From contig CP141150.1 of the NCBI GenBank assembly GCA_035235625.1, positions 28,350,756 through 28,414,755 of the forward strand: a DNA stretch of 64,000 bases, written 5' to 3'. Position 1 is the stretch's first letter. Each line of letters starts with the position of its first letter. Shown one piece after another: positions 32,881-46,371 of the stretch. The DNA is from Saururus chinensis (taxonomy: Eukaryota; Streptophyta; Magnoliopsida; Piperales; Saururaceae). The notes beneath the pieces are model-generated. The model was not told the origin of the DNA. It worked only from the letters and a program-made list of their open reading frames with translations, and did no database searches. The position numbers and the translations under genes are program-made.

Positions 32881-35800
32881 ACACAAGTGAAACCTTAAGT
32901 GGACTTGCATAAAATGCAATGATATTTTTTGTATTTATTATTCCCTATCGTACTGGGTATTTGTATACTCAACGACCAAGTTTTACAGGTTCTTCTGGTG
33001 AGGTCTAGCAGGATTAGAACCAAGCTTTCAGATTGAGGACAATTTAGATCTAGTAGGATTTAGTTCTATTATTTTAGCACATTTTAGATGATTACAAAAT
33101 GGTGAGAGAGCCAACTTTCTTTAGTTTCTTATTTCTAGATAGATGTAAGATTTACACTTAGATACATTTATGTTATGATATGTTTTGTTATCCGTATTTA
33201 TGAGATGATTTGTTTATTTATGGATATTTATTCAATTGATTTGATTCAGGGAAAAAATATTCCTCGTAATTTATTGTATGCCCTTTATTAAAAAGAGTTT
33301 TAAAAATCTGGGTTGTGGCAGTTGGTAGCTCAGGCATTCTTCTATCTGTAAGTGTGACATTGCCTGGAAATGTAGCTAGCTTGGGTTGTTGGGAATAGGC
33401 AAAGGTTAACCTTCATGTCATTTCCTTGTAGATCAATGGCAGGAGGTCGTAGACAAGTGTATAAGCGTATTGTGAACCGAACTAGAGGAGCTTAGGCTGA
33501 AGAGATTCAGGAAGCCACTCTGAATCCTTCTATATCTCCATGATGTGTCGAGTCTGTAGGAGCGGAAGCTATGAGACGGGTGGAGGCAGCTCAAATTGAT
33601 TCCTCATCCAACACTTTGAGGGGAACTAATAAGAGGCGCTTGATGGATATGATCTAAGAGTTAGTGGAAGTTGCTCAAATTCAAGCTGATCTTCACCCTC
33701 ACCCTAAGAAGAAGGCTGAAAAGGATGAAGGTGCCTTGGTACAACATTTCAAGTTGATGACTTAACCTTTCACAAGTCAGGATCATCCAGGTAAGGGAGA
33801 AGAATGGTTACAGGAAGTAGAGAAAGTGTTCAAGGCATTGGCAGTGACTGGTGATAACAAAGTCACCTTAGCTACTTTTGTCCTTACTAGTGAGGCTCTT
33901 TCTGGTGGAAGTATGCTAGATGTACACATTTTGAAGACCGGCCTAGTTCTAAAATTCAGTGGATAGAGTTCTTGAAAGTATTTAATAAGCAATATTTCCT
34001 ATAGCATGTTCGGCAAACGAAAGAGCATGAATTTCTTGCTCTAGAGCAGAGAGATTTGACAGTACATCAATACCAAACAAACTTTGTTCAATTGCAAAGA
34101 TTGGCACCTGCTTTGTCTGCTATAGAGGCAAAAAGGACAGAAAAGTCTGTTTAGGGCTAAGAGAAAGACTCAGAGCTAAGGTGATGAACACAGATCCTAC
34201 AACCTTTGCAGACATGGTCAAGCACAGGAAAAGAGCCACTATAGGGACATTCAGGACAAACCACATGCTAGAAGCAAAGAAGTCAAAGACTTATGAAGGT
34301 CAAACCAGATCATGGACTACCATGGACTTTGGTTCACCATATAGACAACAACAAAAGGGTATAGAATCCACTCAGAAGGGTCCAAGGCAGCAAGGTTCGA
34401 GCCAGCAACAACAACAACAAAAGACTAGAGACAAGTCCCATTGTCATTCTTGTGGCAAGTACCACCCAGGCAAAGCTTGAAACCCAGGAGACATGATTTG
34501 TTTTAATTGCAGGAAGATGGGGTCATTTAGCTAGAGACTGTCCAAAAAAGAAGAACTCGGGGGGAAAATGGTGACTCCAATAAAAAGGTTCTTCCTCGTG
34601 TTTTTTCTCTTACATCGAAAGATGCACAGAAAAATGCAGTGGCGGAAGGTACCATATCTATCTTGGACTCATTTGTGAAAATTTTGATTGATCCTGGAGC
34701 TACCCATTCTTTTATTTTTATTGAGTTCTCCTCTTTTATGAATCACCCTAGTTATAAACTTGAATCATCATTGGTTGTAATGACACTAGTAGGTAGTACT
34801 ATACTAGTGAGAGATTATTTGGAGAATGTTCCTATCTGTGTATGTGAGAAAATTTTGCCTATAGACCTTGCCCTTTTGGACATGGTCAATTTAATCCTAG
34901 GGATGGAATGGTTGTCTACTTACTCTGCTTAGTAGATTGTAAAAAGAAAAAGAGTCATTTTCACTCTTCCTGGGGAGAGCACTTTTGTCTTTCACGAGTC
35001 AAAAGGGGTAATAGTTCTTGTATTGTATCCGCCATGAAAGCTCAGAAACTCCTGGCTAAGGGGTGTGTTTCTTACTTAGCAAATGTTACTACTATGGAGT
35101 CTGTAACATCAAACTTAGAGGAGATTAATGTCGTCTCTGAGTTTGTAGATGTTTTCCCTAATGAGTGGCCTAGTCTACCCCCAAGGAGGGAGATTGATTT
35201 TACAATAAAACTCATTCCTGGCATTGCACCAATTTCTAAGGCTCCTTACAGAATGACACCAGCAGAATTGAAGGCATTGAAGGAGCAAATTCTAGAATTG
35301 CTTGATAAGGGGTTTATCCATCCCTCAGGTTGTGCATTGACTATAGAATGCTGAACCAGGTGACAAGTAAGAATAAATACCCTTTGCCTCAAATAGATGA
35401 TCTTTTTTACCCACTACGTGCAATGAAGGTCTTCTTCTCGTATTGACTTGTGATCTAGTTACCATCAACTCAAAATTCAGGATGAGGACATTCCTGAAAC
35501 TTCTTTTAGAAGAATGTATAGTCATTATGAGTTCTTAGTGATGCCCTTTGGACTGACTAATGCTCCTGTAGCTTTTATGGACCTTATGAATAGAATCTAT
35601 CAGTCATGGATGGATCCCTTTGCCATTGTCTTTGTGGATGATATTCTTATCTATTCTAATTCTATTCAAGAGCATAGGGCACACTTTAGACATGTATTAT
35701 AGCTGTTGAGGGAGCATCAGTTGTATGCCAAATTAAGTGAATGTGACTTCTGGTTGAAAAGTATTAATTTTCTTTGACACATTATTTCTAAAGATGGTGT

Positions 35801-37542
35801 GTTTGTGGATTCAGCCAAGGTTTAAGCAGTGGTTCACTAGGAAAGACCAAAGTCTATGCCAGAAATAAGAAGTTTCTTTGGTTTGGAAGGTTATTACATA
35901 AGGTTTATTGAAGGGTTCTCCAGTTTAGCACTTCCTAATACTAAGTTAACTAGAAAGGGAGTGAAGTTTGTTTGAGATGATGACTATGAGAACAATTTTC
36001 TCGAATTAAAGAAGAGACTTATGAGTGCACTAGTCCTCGCACTTCCATCAGGGGTTGGTAGATTTGTAATATATAGTGATGCTTAAGGAAAAAGGTTTAA
36101 GTGGTTTGATCATGCAAAATTGTAAGGTGGTGGCTTATGCTTCAATACAGTTGAAACCACATGAACATGACTACCCTACTCATGATCTAGCGTTAGCAGA
36201 AGTTGTCTTTGCTTTGAAATTGTGGAGGCATTATCTTTATGGAGTAAAATTTGAAGTCTTCACAGATCATATAAGCTTGAAGTATGTATTCTCTCAGCGG
36301 GACCTGAACATGAGATAGAGGCGATGGTTAGAGTATTTGAAGGATTATGATTTTTCCATTCACTACACCCAGGGAAGGCTAACATTGTTGCAGATGCTCT
36401 TAGTAGAAAGATCGAGACTTTTTGTAACACCCCAAATTCTAGGTTTTTTTTTCTTTCCTTGCTTGTGTGTGTGTTTGATTAGTTGTCCGATTTGCTTTCA
36501 AACCCAACAATTATTTGTGTGCTAACCGGTTAGGTTTTTGGTCCAACCCTTGTGTGGAAGGGGGTAGGCTACTTTGGGTTCAGGAGTTCAGGGGTCCCGA
36601 ACCACTATAAGGGGGTCCGACCCACTAGAATTGAGTTTTTTATTAATTAGGGGAAAGTCCTAGGGGGGAGGACACTCAAAAGGAGGATGAGGGAGCATCC
36701 CCTAGATTGTAGGGGGCGGCCCTTACTTTCTAGGGGGCGACCCCTACAAGCTAGGGGTTGGTCATTAAGGGCTCTAATTTAAGTTCCTATTTTATAGGAG
36801 GGGGGATATAGGATGCTTATGGAGAAGTCCACCCACATTAGTTCAGACCTCTCATTGGCCCAAAATTCTAGAAACTAGGAGGGGATTTTATAAAAGGAGA
36901 AAAGGGGGGGGGGGGGGGGGGGACCACCCTTTTTGGCTTGGTTCGACCTACTTCTTCTATCTTCTCCCTCTTCTTTCTTCTCCCAGCAAGGACCTCCATA
37001 ACCAGTAGCTTTAGAGGGCACAAAGCAGCCATCTTTGGATTGAATTCAAGGCCTAGAAGTGTAGGAGCAAAGGCTAGGAGCTTTGGAGACGAATTGGTAG
37101 AGGTAGGTGCATCTTTTTACATCCTTAAGCATGTGATCTTGGTAGATGTAATTCAGCCATAGTTCATCATTTCTCTAGGGGGGTTTTGACATCATTAATC
37201 AGCCTTTATAAGTCTTGAATGATTGTGATTTTATCTCTTATATATATGGCTGAATTGTGCATACATTATTTTGATTTCTGTCAAGTATATTAGCCCTAAT
37301 TCGTGCAAGCATGTTGCATATTTTTGTCATCTATCTTAGCCCTATATTATGCATGAATGTTTCTGATTCTAGTCATGTATATTATCCTTAATTTGGGTAC
37401 TGATGCACTGAAATAATGTTTAATTAAATGTTCTCATATTTTGAATTGCAATCCTATTTTGTATTAATTCATTGCTGATTTGGGCTTTTTATGTTTTGAA
37501 TAAGTTAGTTGGACCTTAATTGAGTTTACATGTCTCAACAGG

Positions 37543-38818
37543 CTTTAACAGGATCTAAGTAGAAAAGGAAGTAAAGCCCATCTACCCAAAGCTATTTGAA
37601 AGCCAAGAATGGGCCCCTAATGGTCTAAACATGCATGGAATGGTCAAACACAACCTTGTGGACCCGTTTGATTTGAGATTTGTATGAAGAGGACTAAATT
37701 AGGAAAGAAGCTGATTCGGACAGATTGACAGAGGCTTAGTATTTCGATCATATCTTTTTGTGTATAATTCGGATGGATACGATTCTAGTGGCATTGGAAA
37801 GAAGACTTCCATAGCTACAAATGATATTTCAGGAGGAAATTCTAAATTCTGAAGATATATGGGTCGAATCTGGCATGCAATCAGACAGCTAGTAAACTAA
37901 CCCGAGGCCAGCACATGAAGAATATTTTCATTGATTATGATTGATACACATAAGGAAAGACAAGGAGGCTGATTGGTTAACTAAAGGAAGATTCAAAGAT
38001 ACTTATTTGCTAAATAAATCATAGTATCTAATCATTGCCAAAGAAGCAACCAATCAGGCAATCAATCAGGATGCAATCTAGAGATATGATTTCACTTTCC
38101 TCTTTGAAGCAACCCCTTCTATTCCTATAAATAGAGGGGTGGACGTGATAGATGACTTACTCTCTCCTCTTTGGAGCTCTTTTCTCCTATTTTCTTCTCT
38201 CATATTGTATTTTTGTTTTAGTTTTATTGTAATGGCTTTCTAAGTTCTCAAGCTAAGGCTAGAGGTGATTTGTAACAATCTAATGGAGTTCAATTCATGT
38301 TTCATCAATAGTTTCAAGTAAGTCTTGTTTATTTGAAGTGATGTTTATTTAATATTGTTCTTCTTCTTGTTTCTTTGTGATTTGGATACATAAGATGCTT
38401 AAAGGCTCTCATTTTTTATCTTTTGTGATTTGGATACATAGAAATCTTTAAGAGACAATTATTTTTATCCTTCATCTATCCAAAGCATTTCTATTTTTAT
38501 TTTCAATTTTAATGTTCATATCTTCCAGTTAGATAGAATTTTCATTCGATTCTAACTGAGATAACATGATACATGAAGAACATCATTAGATGTTACAATG
38601 ATCCTTAATGCCTTAGTATTTTCTCATCTTGATTTCTTAATTCTATATTACCTCAATACTCTTCTACTCTTTCTTTCTTAGTTTTCCTTTCTCTATTTTT
38701 TTCGTAATAGTTTTTTTTGTTGCACAAGGCTTTCCCTGTGAATCGACCTTGTCTACTACATTTGGCAAGTAAAACAAATATGAATTTGACTTCTTCATAG
38801 TCTTGTTTCAGATGTAAC
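37543..38818 (+). mobile_element. Possible nested insertion between AACAGG repeats
   Basis: The segment is bounded by AACAGG at 37537-37542 and 38819-38824 and contains its own promoter-like stretch (cctataaatagaggggtgg near 38117). This suggests a small LTR-type or other insert within the larger solo LTR, but its ends do not show clear TG...CA termini. Tentative. Confidence 0.3.
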
Positions 38819-38840
38819 AACAGGTACAAACTCTGCTGAA

Positions 38841-39395
38841 TTTAATCCCGGGTTTATGGCCTTAGTTTAGGCCATACTTTGGTCAATCTAATCCTTGATT
38901 TGAAGCCTTGGTTTAGGCTCTACTTTGGTCAATTAAATATCTGATTTGGAGTCTTAGTTTAGGCCATATTTTTGCCTATTTAATCTCTGGCTTGTGGCCT
39001 TAGTTTAGGCCATACTTTTGTCAATTTAATCGCTGATTTGAAGCCTTAGTTTAGGCTCTACTTTTGCTTATTTAGATCTCTGATTTGTAGCCTAGTTTAA
39101 GGTTATACTTTTGCCTATTTAAATCCCTAAATTACAGCCTTGTTTTAGGCTCTACTTTGGCCAAATTAGTACCAAATTCTCAGCCTTGTTTTATGTTATA
39201 ATCATGCTGAGAGAATACCTAAATTTTAGCCCTAGTTTAGGTTGTATTATTGTCTATCTAATACTTGATTCTCAGCTTTGATTTAGGTTATAATCTTGCT
39301 GATTGAATCCCTAATTTTTTAGCCTTAGTTCATGATGTATTCATGCTTATTGAGTCTCTGAATTTCAGCCTATGTTGTCCCTGAATTTCAGCCTT
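38841..39395 (+). repeat. 46-bp tandem repeat array, about 12 units
   Basis: Units of about 46 bases of the form tttaatcyctgatttgaagc followed by cttagtttaggctctacttt and tgcctat repeat about twelve times. Diverging units toward the right (tcagccttgttttatgtt...) suggest an old array. It lies inside the solo LTR at 36423-40533. No coding potential. Confidence 0.85.
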
Positions 39396-42300
39396 GATTG
39401 TGATATACCTTAAGTTGAATGTTGATGGTTGTATCAACTTGAATTTATCATGTTAGGTGGCTGACTTGAGTTGTTCATCTCAGCCCCAATCTATTTCATT
39501 ATAATGTTGAATTGGTCAGTTCATCTTGGCATAAGTCTGAGTCATTGTCATGTTGATTAGTTAACATGCTTAAGCCCTAAATCTGCCTATTATCTTGCCA
39601 ATCATGTGAGTCAGTTGCATGCATGATAGGTTGTGTTTGGTTGTAATCTTTGGCTACATTAAGTTATATGTTCATTCAACATTGTGTTAATTCACATCAA
39701 TAGTCATGACGGTAATCTTTCAGACCTTTGTGGTCTCTGCTCCGTTCAGACTTTAGCTCACTGCAAATGCGCAAATCAGATTTTTGAGCATCATAGAAGG
39801 CTCATCTACCTCCGGCCAGTGTGTCCATAAGCACGTCTGATACCTACATCTCTAGACCCATGTCTGATCTAAGTAGATCCCTAGGGATGTTAGGAATTCC
39901 CTAGTAGTGTGCAATACTCCTTGTGAACGGGAGTCGGTTTTTCAGATAACAATAATGAGTTGTTTTCTAAATGGTGTAGATATCAGTTGAGTTCTTCAAG
40001 TTTGCATTAGTTAAAGGCTAGTTTGGGAGTGTTATTTATTTGATAACCAGTACTCTGTATATTACCTTTATGTGATACCTTTTGCAGGATGTTTTGCATT
40101 GTGTTGACATATGATTTCCATTGTTTTTGTACATATCATAATCTCTTGATTTAGGGTGGTTTTTCATGCCACCTATTGAGTATTTGTAGAAATATTCATG
40201 CATCTTTTGATGCAGGATCAACACTAGTTTCAGAGTAGCATTTTTCTTAGTAGGAGTTGCCCAAAGTTAGCATGGTAGATTCTCCACAACCAGTAGGACT
40301 TTAGTTTCTATATTTCATGCTAAATTGTAATAAGGCATTGTGTTGCCATCAGATTTCTAATCATGTTATTTTGTTATGTTATAGTACTTGCACTTGGCTA
40401 AGCCAAGATTCTGGTTAATGAATATTTTGCTTTAGTAGGTAATTTATTTATGTGTTGTGATGTTGGCTTGTCAAGTTAACACCCTGAGTTGCATTTCCAC
40501 ATGCTTATGTGAATGAAAACCCAGGGTGTTACACTTTTGCAACTTTTATGATGGTTAAGGAGTGGGAATTTCTAGAATCCTTGGCAAGTCTCCACGTAGA
40601 ACAACCCTCTAGGAGGAGGAAGTCCTTGATTGCCAATTTCTTTGTGCAATATGAAATTGTGGAAAAGATCATTAATGCTCAGACAGGGGATTCAGAGGTT
40701 CAGAAGCTCTTGGAGAAGTTAGATTTCTCTCAAGGGGTAGATGGAGGAATCCATTTTAAGGAGGGCCTTGTAGTTCCAAATAATCTAGAGTTACGCCAGG
40801 AGTTTTTGGGTGAGGCTCATCATTCTAGATATACCATCCATCTTGGTGTGACTAAGATGTTTCATGACTTTAGCCACACATTTTGGTGGGAAGGAAAGAA
40901 GAAGGATATTGGGTAATTTGTATCCTAGTGCCTTACTTGTCAGCAGGTTAAGGCGGTACATCATAGACCAACAAGTTGGCTAAATTCATTGGAAATTCTT
41001 CAATGGAAGTGGGAGCATATTGCCATGGATTTTGTCATCGGCTTGTCTGTAAATTAGAAAAAGAATAATGCCATTTGGGTGATTGTGGACAGATTGACTA
41101 AGTATGCTCATTCATGCCTACTAGGTGGAAGTAGACCCCTGAGAGTTGGACCTAGTTATACGTTCAAGAGATTTTGAGGTTACATGGCACTCCTCTTTCA
41201 ATAGTATCTGATAGGGATCCTAGATTCATGTCATGTTATTAGAAGAGTGTGAAAAAAGCTTTGGGTACTAAACGTAATTTTAGTACAGCATATCACCCTC
41301 AGTCTTATGGTCAGTCAGAGAGAACAATTTAGACACTTGAAGACATGCTTAAGTGTGTTAGATTGGAAAGGTAATTGGGATGAACACTTAACCTTAATCG
41401 AATTCGCCTACAACAATAGTTACCACTCTAGTATTAGGATGGAGCGTTATGACACCCTCTATAGATGCCCTTGTAGATTACCTATGTGTTGGAGTGAGGT
41501 AGGAGAGTGAATCGTAATATCTTCTGATTTGCTACAACAATGTGAGGCTAAAGAAAAATTGTAGGTGGCTCAGGAGTGCCAAAAGAATTATGCAGATAAA
41601 AGACAAAGATACCTTGAATTTGGAGTGGGGAACCATGTGTTCCTACAAGTATCGCCTACCCATGGAGTTTTAAGGTTTGGAAAGAAGAGGAAATTGAGTG
41701 CGTTTTGTGGGATGGATATTAGAGAGGATCAGAGACTCAACATATTGCTTGGCTTACCCTTTAACCTAGAGCAAGTGCATAATATGTTTCATGTCTCGCA
41801 ATTAAGAAAATATTGTCGCGACAATTGACATATTATTGATCACTCCATGATAGAGTTAAAACCTAATTTAACCTTTGTGGAGAAACCGGTGGAGATCAAG
41901 GATTGCAGGGATCAGGTACTTCAAAATAAAGTGGTTCCTTTAGTCTTAGTGCAGTGGTGCAATGATAAGTTCGAAGAATTAACTTGGGAGCCAGAAGATG
42001 AGATGCATCAGTCTTATCGGAGCTATTCAAGATTGTGTCCACTTGAATTTTGAGGACAAAATTCCTATTTTAGGGGGAAAGGATGTAAAATCCAAGAAAT
42101 TTTAGGCATTTTAAAAAAAAAAATCACAATTTTCCCCTATTTTTTTAGATTTTTAGAATTGGGGTATACAAAGTAATTTTGGGTTGTACAAAAGGATCTA
42201 AGGGGCCTACTGCAAGGCTAATTAGGTGGATAATGAACCCCTCAATTTTGGAGAGTCTATGCCACCTAGGAGTCCTCCTACTTAATTTCGTCCTTATCTA

Positions 42301-43506
42301 ATTAAGTCCTAATTTTTCCCTATATAAAGAGCATTAGACCTAACCCTAGCCCTAATTGCACTTTGGAAAAAACTAGAGGGCTTTGGGAGGAAGAAGGTGG
42401 TTGACGGCGAGGCTCCAATGGTGGTGGATTGACAGAATACTAGCAACTAAGGTAGGATTGCTGTCTTAGTCTTCAAGTCAAGATAAAGATAAATTATTGT
42501 TAAATTAGTTAATCAACAGTTGGCCAATGAAACTCTTGTTCCCATTATCTTAACTTAAGAGGACATGGGAAGATGGGCATAGAGTGCATCAGCTGGCCGA
42601 TTGCCATTAGCCAGTGCCCAACATCTACCGACGACCTTTGGCCATTGTCATGTCGCTTTTCGTTGCAACCGAACTTCTGCAGGCCTTTGCTAGCCAATAG
42701 TGGTGGCTACAACCCCTCTCTTGTACTCGTTTGTTGAGTAAAATCAGGGAGGAAGAGAAGCAATGGTGCGGGGGCTAGCCACTAGAGGGCCAAGCTTCTG
42801 ACTTTCCGTCTCCCTCCCTTGTTTTCGGCGATGGCTTGCAGTCGTGACTGATGGAGTCGGTCGGAGGGGATTTCTAGTCAACCACAGTCTCTGTTTTCCC
42901 ATAAAAATCTCTCTTCACTCTCTCTATCCTCTCTCTTCACTCTCTCTGCTCTCTCTACCCTCTCTCTTTCTTCACCCCCTCCTGTTATCTTTCTTCTCTC
43001 TCACTCTCACTCTTCACTCTCTCTCCTCTCTCATCCACTCTTCTCTCTCTACCCTCTGTCTCGTCACTCTCTCTCCCCTCTCTCTACACTATACACTCCC
43101 TCTCTACCTCTCTCTCTCTTCAATCTCTCTCTCCTCTCTTCTCTCTCTACCCTCTCTCTCTCTCTCTCTTCACTCTCACTCTCACTTTCCCTCTCCTCTC
43201 TTTTATTATATATTATATTTTAAATTTAATAAAAAATTATAATAACGCTTTGAAAAATGCATCACTACTATCTAGGGTACTAGCGATGCAATTTCTTAAG
43301 CGTCGCTAATAAATATATTATTTTAATTTTGTATTAATTTTAAAATATAATAATATAATAAAAAACCCAAAAAATCTAAATTAATTTCTCCCCCTCTACG
43401 TCTCATCTCTTTCTCTCGTCCTCTCTTCTCTCTCTCTCCTCTCCCTCTCTCCTCTCTCATCCTTTGTTCTCCCTCTACCCTCTCTCTTCACTCTCTTTTT
43501 CTCTCT

Positions 43507-43546
<40 letters not shown>

Positions 43547-43665
43547 CTCTTTGGTCCTCTCTTCTCTCTCTCTCCCTTCTCTCTCTTCACTCTCTCTCCC
43601 TTCACTCTCTCTACCCTATCTTTCTCTCTCCTCTCTCTTCACTCTCTCTTTCTCTCTCCTCTCTC

Positions 43666-45159
43666 TGTCACGGCCTGGATTTTTAAAACCCTTTTAAATA
43701 AAAGACATGCGATAATCACGATAATTTGTTTCTTTCTTAAATACAAAATAAATTATTTTATTAATTATTCAGGTCATGATAACTAGGGTTCGCACATACG
43801 AATATCAAAATATATGATATTATTACTCATGTCAAGATTCAATAAATAGCAAGTTAACCCTTTAAGTACAAGTCTGTCATCTGTCTGAAAATAAATAACT
43901 AAGTAAAGTTGGCTCTCATGCTAATAATTATAATTATTTATAAAATTGCAGAAATAAGAAACTAGATCCTACTAGTGCAATGTCGTCCTCAATCACCTAC
44001 CGACGTCCTGATCTCGCTAATTGTCATCTAAAGAACCTGTAACCAAACAAGACCAAATAGCAACAAAACATCTCCCCCCTTGGAGGAACGTTTCCAAAAG
44101 AAGAAAAGTATTAATTAATATTTTTCAAATTGAGCCAACACCACCCGATGTTAGTTGCTTATGTACTCATTAGACAACATCTCCAATGTTTTCAACAAGA
44201 TTGGATCCAGACGTAGTTATACCTAAAAACTACAGTATCTTAATAAACATAACATCACACATGCAATGATTAAGTATTTTCAACAAACTTATATTTTATG
44301 CAAGTTTTTTAATTATTTCACGTGTTCTAATTAAACAAGCAATATCAAATAGTATTATTAATTATCTCTTGAACAATTGTTTAATAATTAATATCTATGT
44401 ATAATCCCAAAGACAGACAAACTCATCAAATGTCAACCTAAGTGACAAATGATACAACTACTATGGATCATCTTCGAAATGGAACCATCCATAGTGCGGC
44501 CCTGGAATCTACCCATAAGTGTTATAACCCAACCTAAACCATAAGGATCTGACTTGAGTGGAAGGGCATGACCCACAACTGCAATTAAACAGAAGTTGCA
44601 GGAAAATCCAATCAAATAGGATGTCTGCTAATCCAAATGCATGTACATTAAACGATCCTCAATAAATCGGTGGTGATCCTAGCTCACGCAGAGCTCCCTC
44701 CAATGAGGAGGTGCAACTACATAGTCAAATTAGCAGAGCTAAAACTAGGAAAAACCATTTTGAACCATGTCTTGCCTTTTATAATCATGGGGATTAAGAA
44801 TCCTAATCCCCTTAGAAGTTGGGCCAAGGCTGACTAATTGGTCTATATTTTAATAATTCACATCACTCTAAATAACTAGGCCAGTAAAACGACTTAAACG
44901 GCTCAAATGCACGACTAAATTGGGCAAATGGGTCATGTACGATATGTTCAACTTTGAACGGTCATAACTGCCTCATCCAAACTCCGATTTGCATGTTCTT
45001 GGTGGTGTTTAGAAGTTCTTTCTATCTACTTTCTAACTACATGTTTCAGCCACAAATTACATCTATTTAGGAATTTATTTAGCTATGAAGGTCAAAGGGT
45101 CAACATATTATTTTTCACATGTTTAATTTTCGAAACATAAGAAAATCCGGGATTTTACA
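43666..45159 (-). mobile_element. Solo LTR, reverse orientation
   Basis: On the + strand it reads TGTCACGGCCTGGATTTTTA ... AAAATCCGGGATTTTACA, that is, TG...CA ends, inserted in CT-rich DNA. Flanking bases are CTCTC and TTCTC (4 of 5 match, in low-complexity DNA). It resembles the Tekay-type LTRs at 9856 and 58354 in the reverse direction. About 1.5 kb, no coding region. Confidence 0.75.
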
Positions 45160-46076
45160 TTCTCTCTCCCCTCTCTACACTCTCTCTCCTCCCTCATCCT
45201 CTCTTCCGTCTCTTTCTGTTCACTCTCTCATCCTCTCTTCACTCTCTCTGTTCACACACACACTCTCTCTACCCTCTCTCTCCTCTCTTCTCTCTCTACC
45301 CTCCTTCTCTTCTCTTCACTCTCTCTCTTTCTCTCTCCTCTCTCTCTTCACTATCTCTCTCCTCTTTCTACCCTCTCTCTCTTTACTCTCTCTCTCCTCT
45401 CTCATCCTATCTTATATCTCTACTCTCTCACTTCACTCCCTCGTTCTCTCTTCTCTCTCTCTTCAATCTCTCTCCTCTTTCTCTCTCTTCACTCTCTCTT
45501 TCTCTCTCTTCTCTCTCTTTTATTATATATTATATTTTAAAATTAATAAAATTAATTAAAATAAAATGTATTGGCGATGTTTTGAAAAATGCATCGCTAG
45601 TACATTAGGTAGTAGTGATACATATGCATATGCATTGCTACTATATAAGGTACTAGTGACGCAATTTCTTTAGTGTCGCTAATAAATATTTTATTTTAAT
45701 TTTTTTTTTAATTTTAAAATATAATAAAAAGGGAAATTTATTTAAATAATAATTAAAAAAATATTTACCAATTTAGACTACTTTGGGAAATATTTCCCAA
45801 AGTAGTGTTACGTTTTGCCATGCAAGTGCTAGCCAAGCAGCTGGCGCCTGCGTGGCTTTTTTTAAAAAATTTTATATAATTTCGTCATTAAGTTGATTTC
45901 GTCCTTTCAAACGATGAAATCACCACACACCCACCCGAACCATCCTCGTCACTTTTAACCGTCCTCGTCCTTGTCCGTCCTCGTCACTTCTAACCGTGAA
46001 TCCGACCACCCCATGATGCTCGGCTGACGCTTTTGAATGCTTTCCTCGTCCTTGTCCCTTGTAGTTTGAAAGCAGC

Positions 46077-46371
46077 ATGGAATATGATCCACAAGGGATT
46101 GCCAAGGAGGAGGCCGGAGGGAGTGGCGGAGTCCATTACCGAGGTGTGAGGAAGCCGCAAATTTGTTGCCGAAATCTGTGACTCCACACAGCCGGGGGGC
46201 CGCATCTGGCTCGGTATGTTTAACAACCCAGAGGAGGCCACATGTGCTTACGACCGGACTGCATATTCGTTGTGCGGCCCTACGGCTGTGTTTAACTTCC
46301 TAGAAGAGCAACTAGGCAGAGCCGAAGTACCTCTACAGTTTGCAGTGCGCCTTCTTCGTCTGCTCAAATGA
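46077..46371 (+). pseudogene. AP2/ERF transcription factor fragment captured in Pack-MULE
   Basis: ATG at 46077 opens MEYDPQGIAKEEAGGSGGVH then YRGVRK, the start of the ERF DNA-binding domain. A deletion removes the RPWG part and shifts frame, after which KFVAEICDSTQPGGRIWLGM, NNPEEATCAYDRTAYSL and GPTAVFNF complete the domain, with a stop at 46369-46371. The layout, short N-terminus then AP2, resembles small group IX ERF proteins. With the key WG element lost, it cannot encode a normal DNA-binding domain. Confidence 0.8.

Larger units (their letters stand above)
36423..40533 (+). mobile_element. Solo LTR (4.1 kb) nested in the chromovirus
   Basis: Begins TGTAACACCCCAAATTCTAG and ends CCAGGGTGTTACA, canonical TG...CA ends, with a perfect 5-bp duplication CTTTT on both sides (36418-36422 and 40534-40538). 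No coding region inside. It has a TATA-like element near 36890, a G-run at 36906-36921 and a 46-bp tandem array at about 38841-39395. A further insertion of about 1.28 kb may lie at about 37543-38818 between AACAGG repeats. The terminus style is typical of chromovirus LTRs. Confidence 0.8.
32881..42890 (+). mobile_element. Chromovirus-type Ty3/gypsy fossil (Tekay/Del-like), nested
   Basis: Parts in order: truncated 5' LTR ending near 33320; primer-binding-like TGGTAGCTCAGGC just after it; gag with zinc-knuckle region (about 33430-34560); protease (LIDPGATHSF near 34690); reverse transcriptase (about 35150-35700, PFGLTNAP and FVDDILIYS); RNase H (about 36120-36390); integrase zinc finger and core (about 40790-41500); a C-terminal chromodomain-like region (LTWEPEDEM near 41985); polypurine tract then the 3' LTR start at 42085. 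A 4.1-kb solo LTR sits between RNase H and integrase. The element is broken, with many breaks, and its 3' LTR is cut off near 42890 by CT-rich CACTA sequence. An old copy. Confidence 0.88.
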
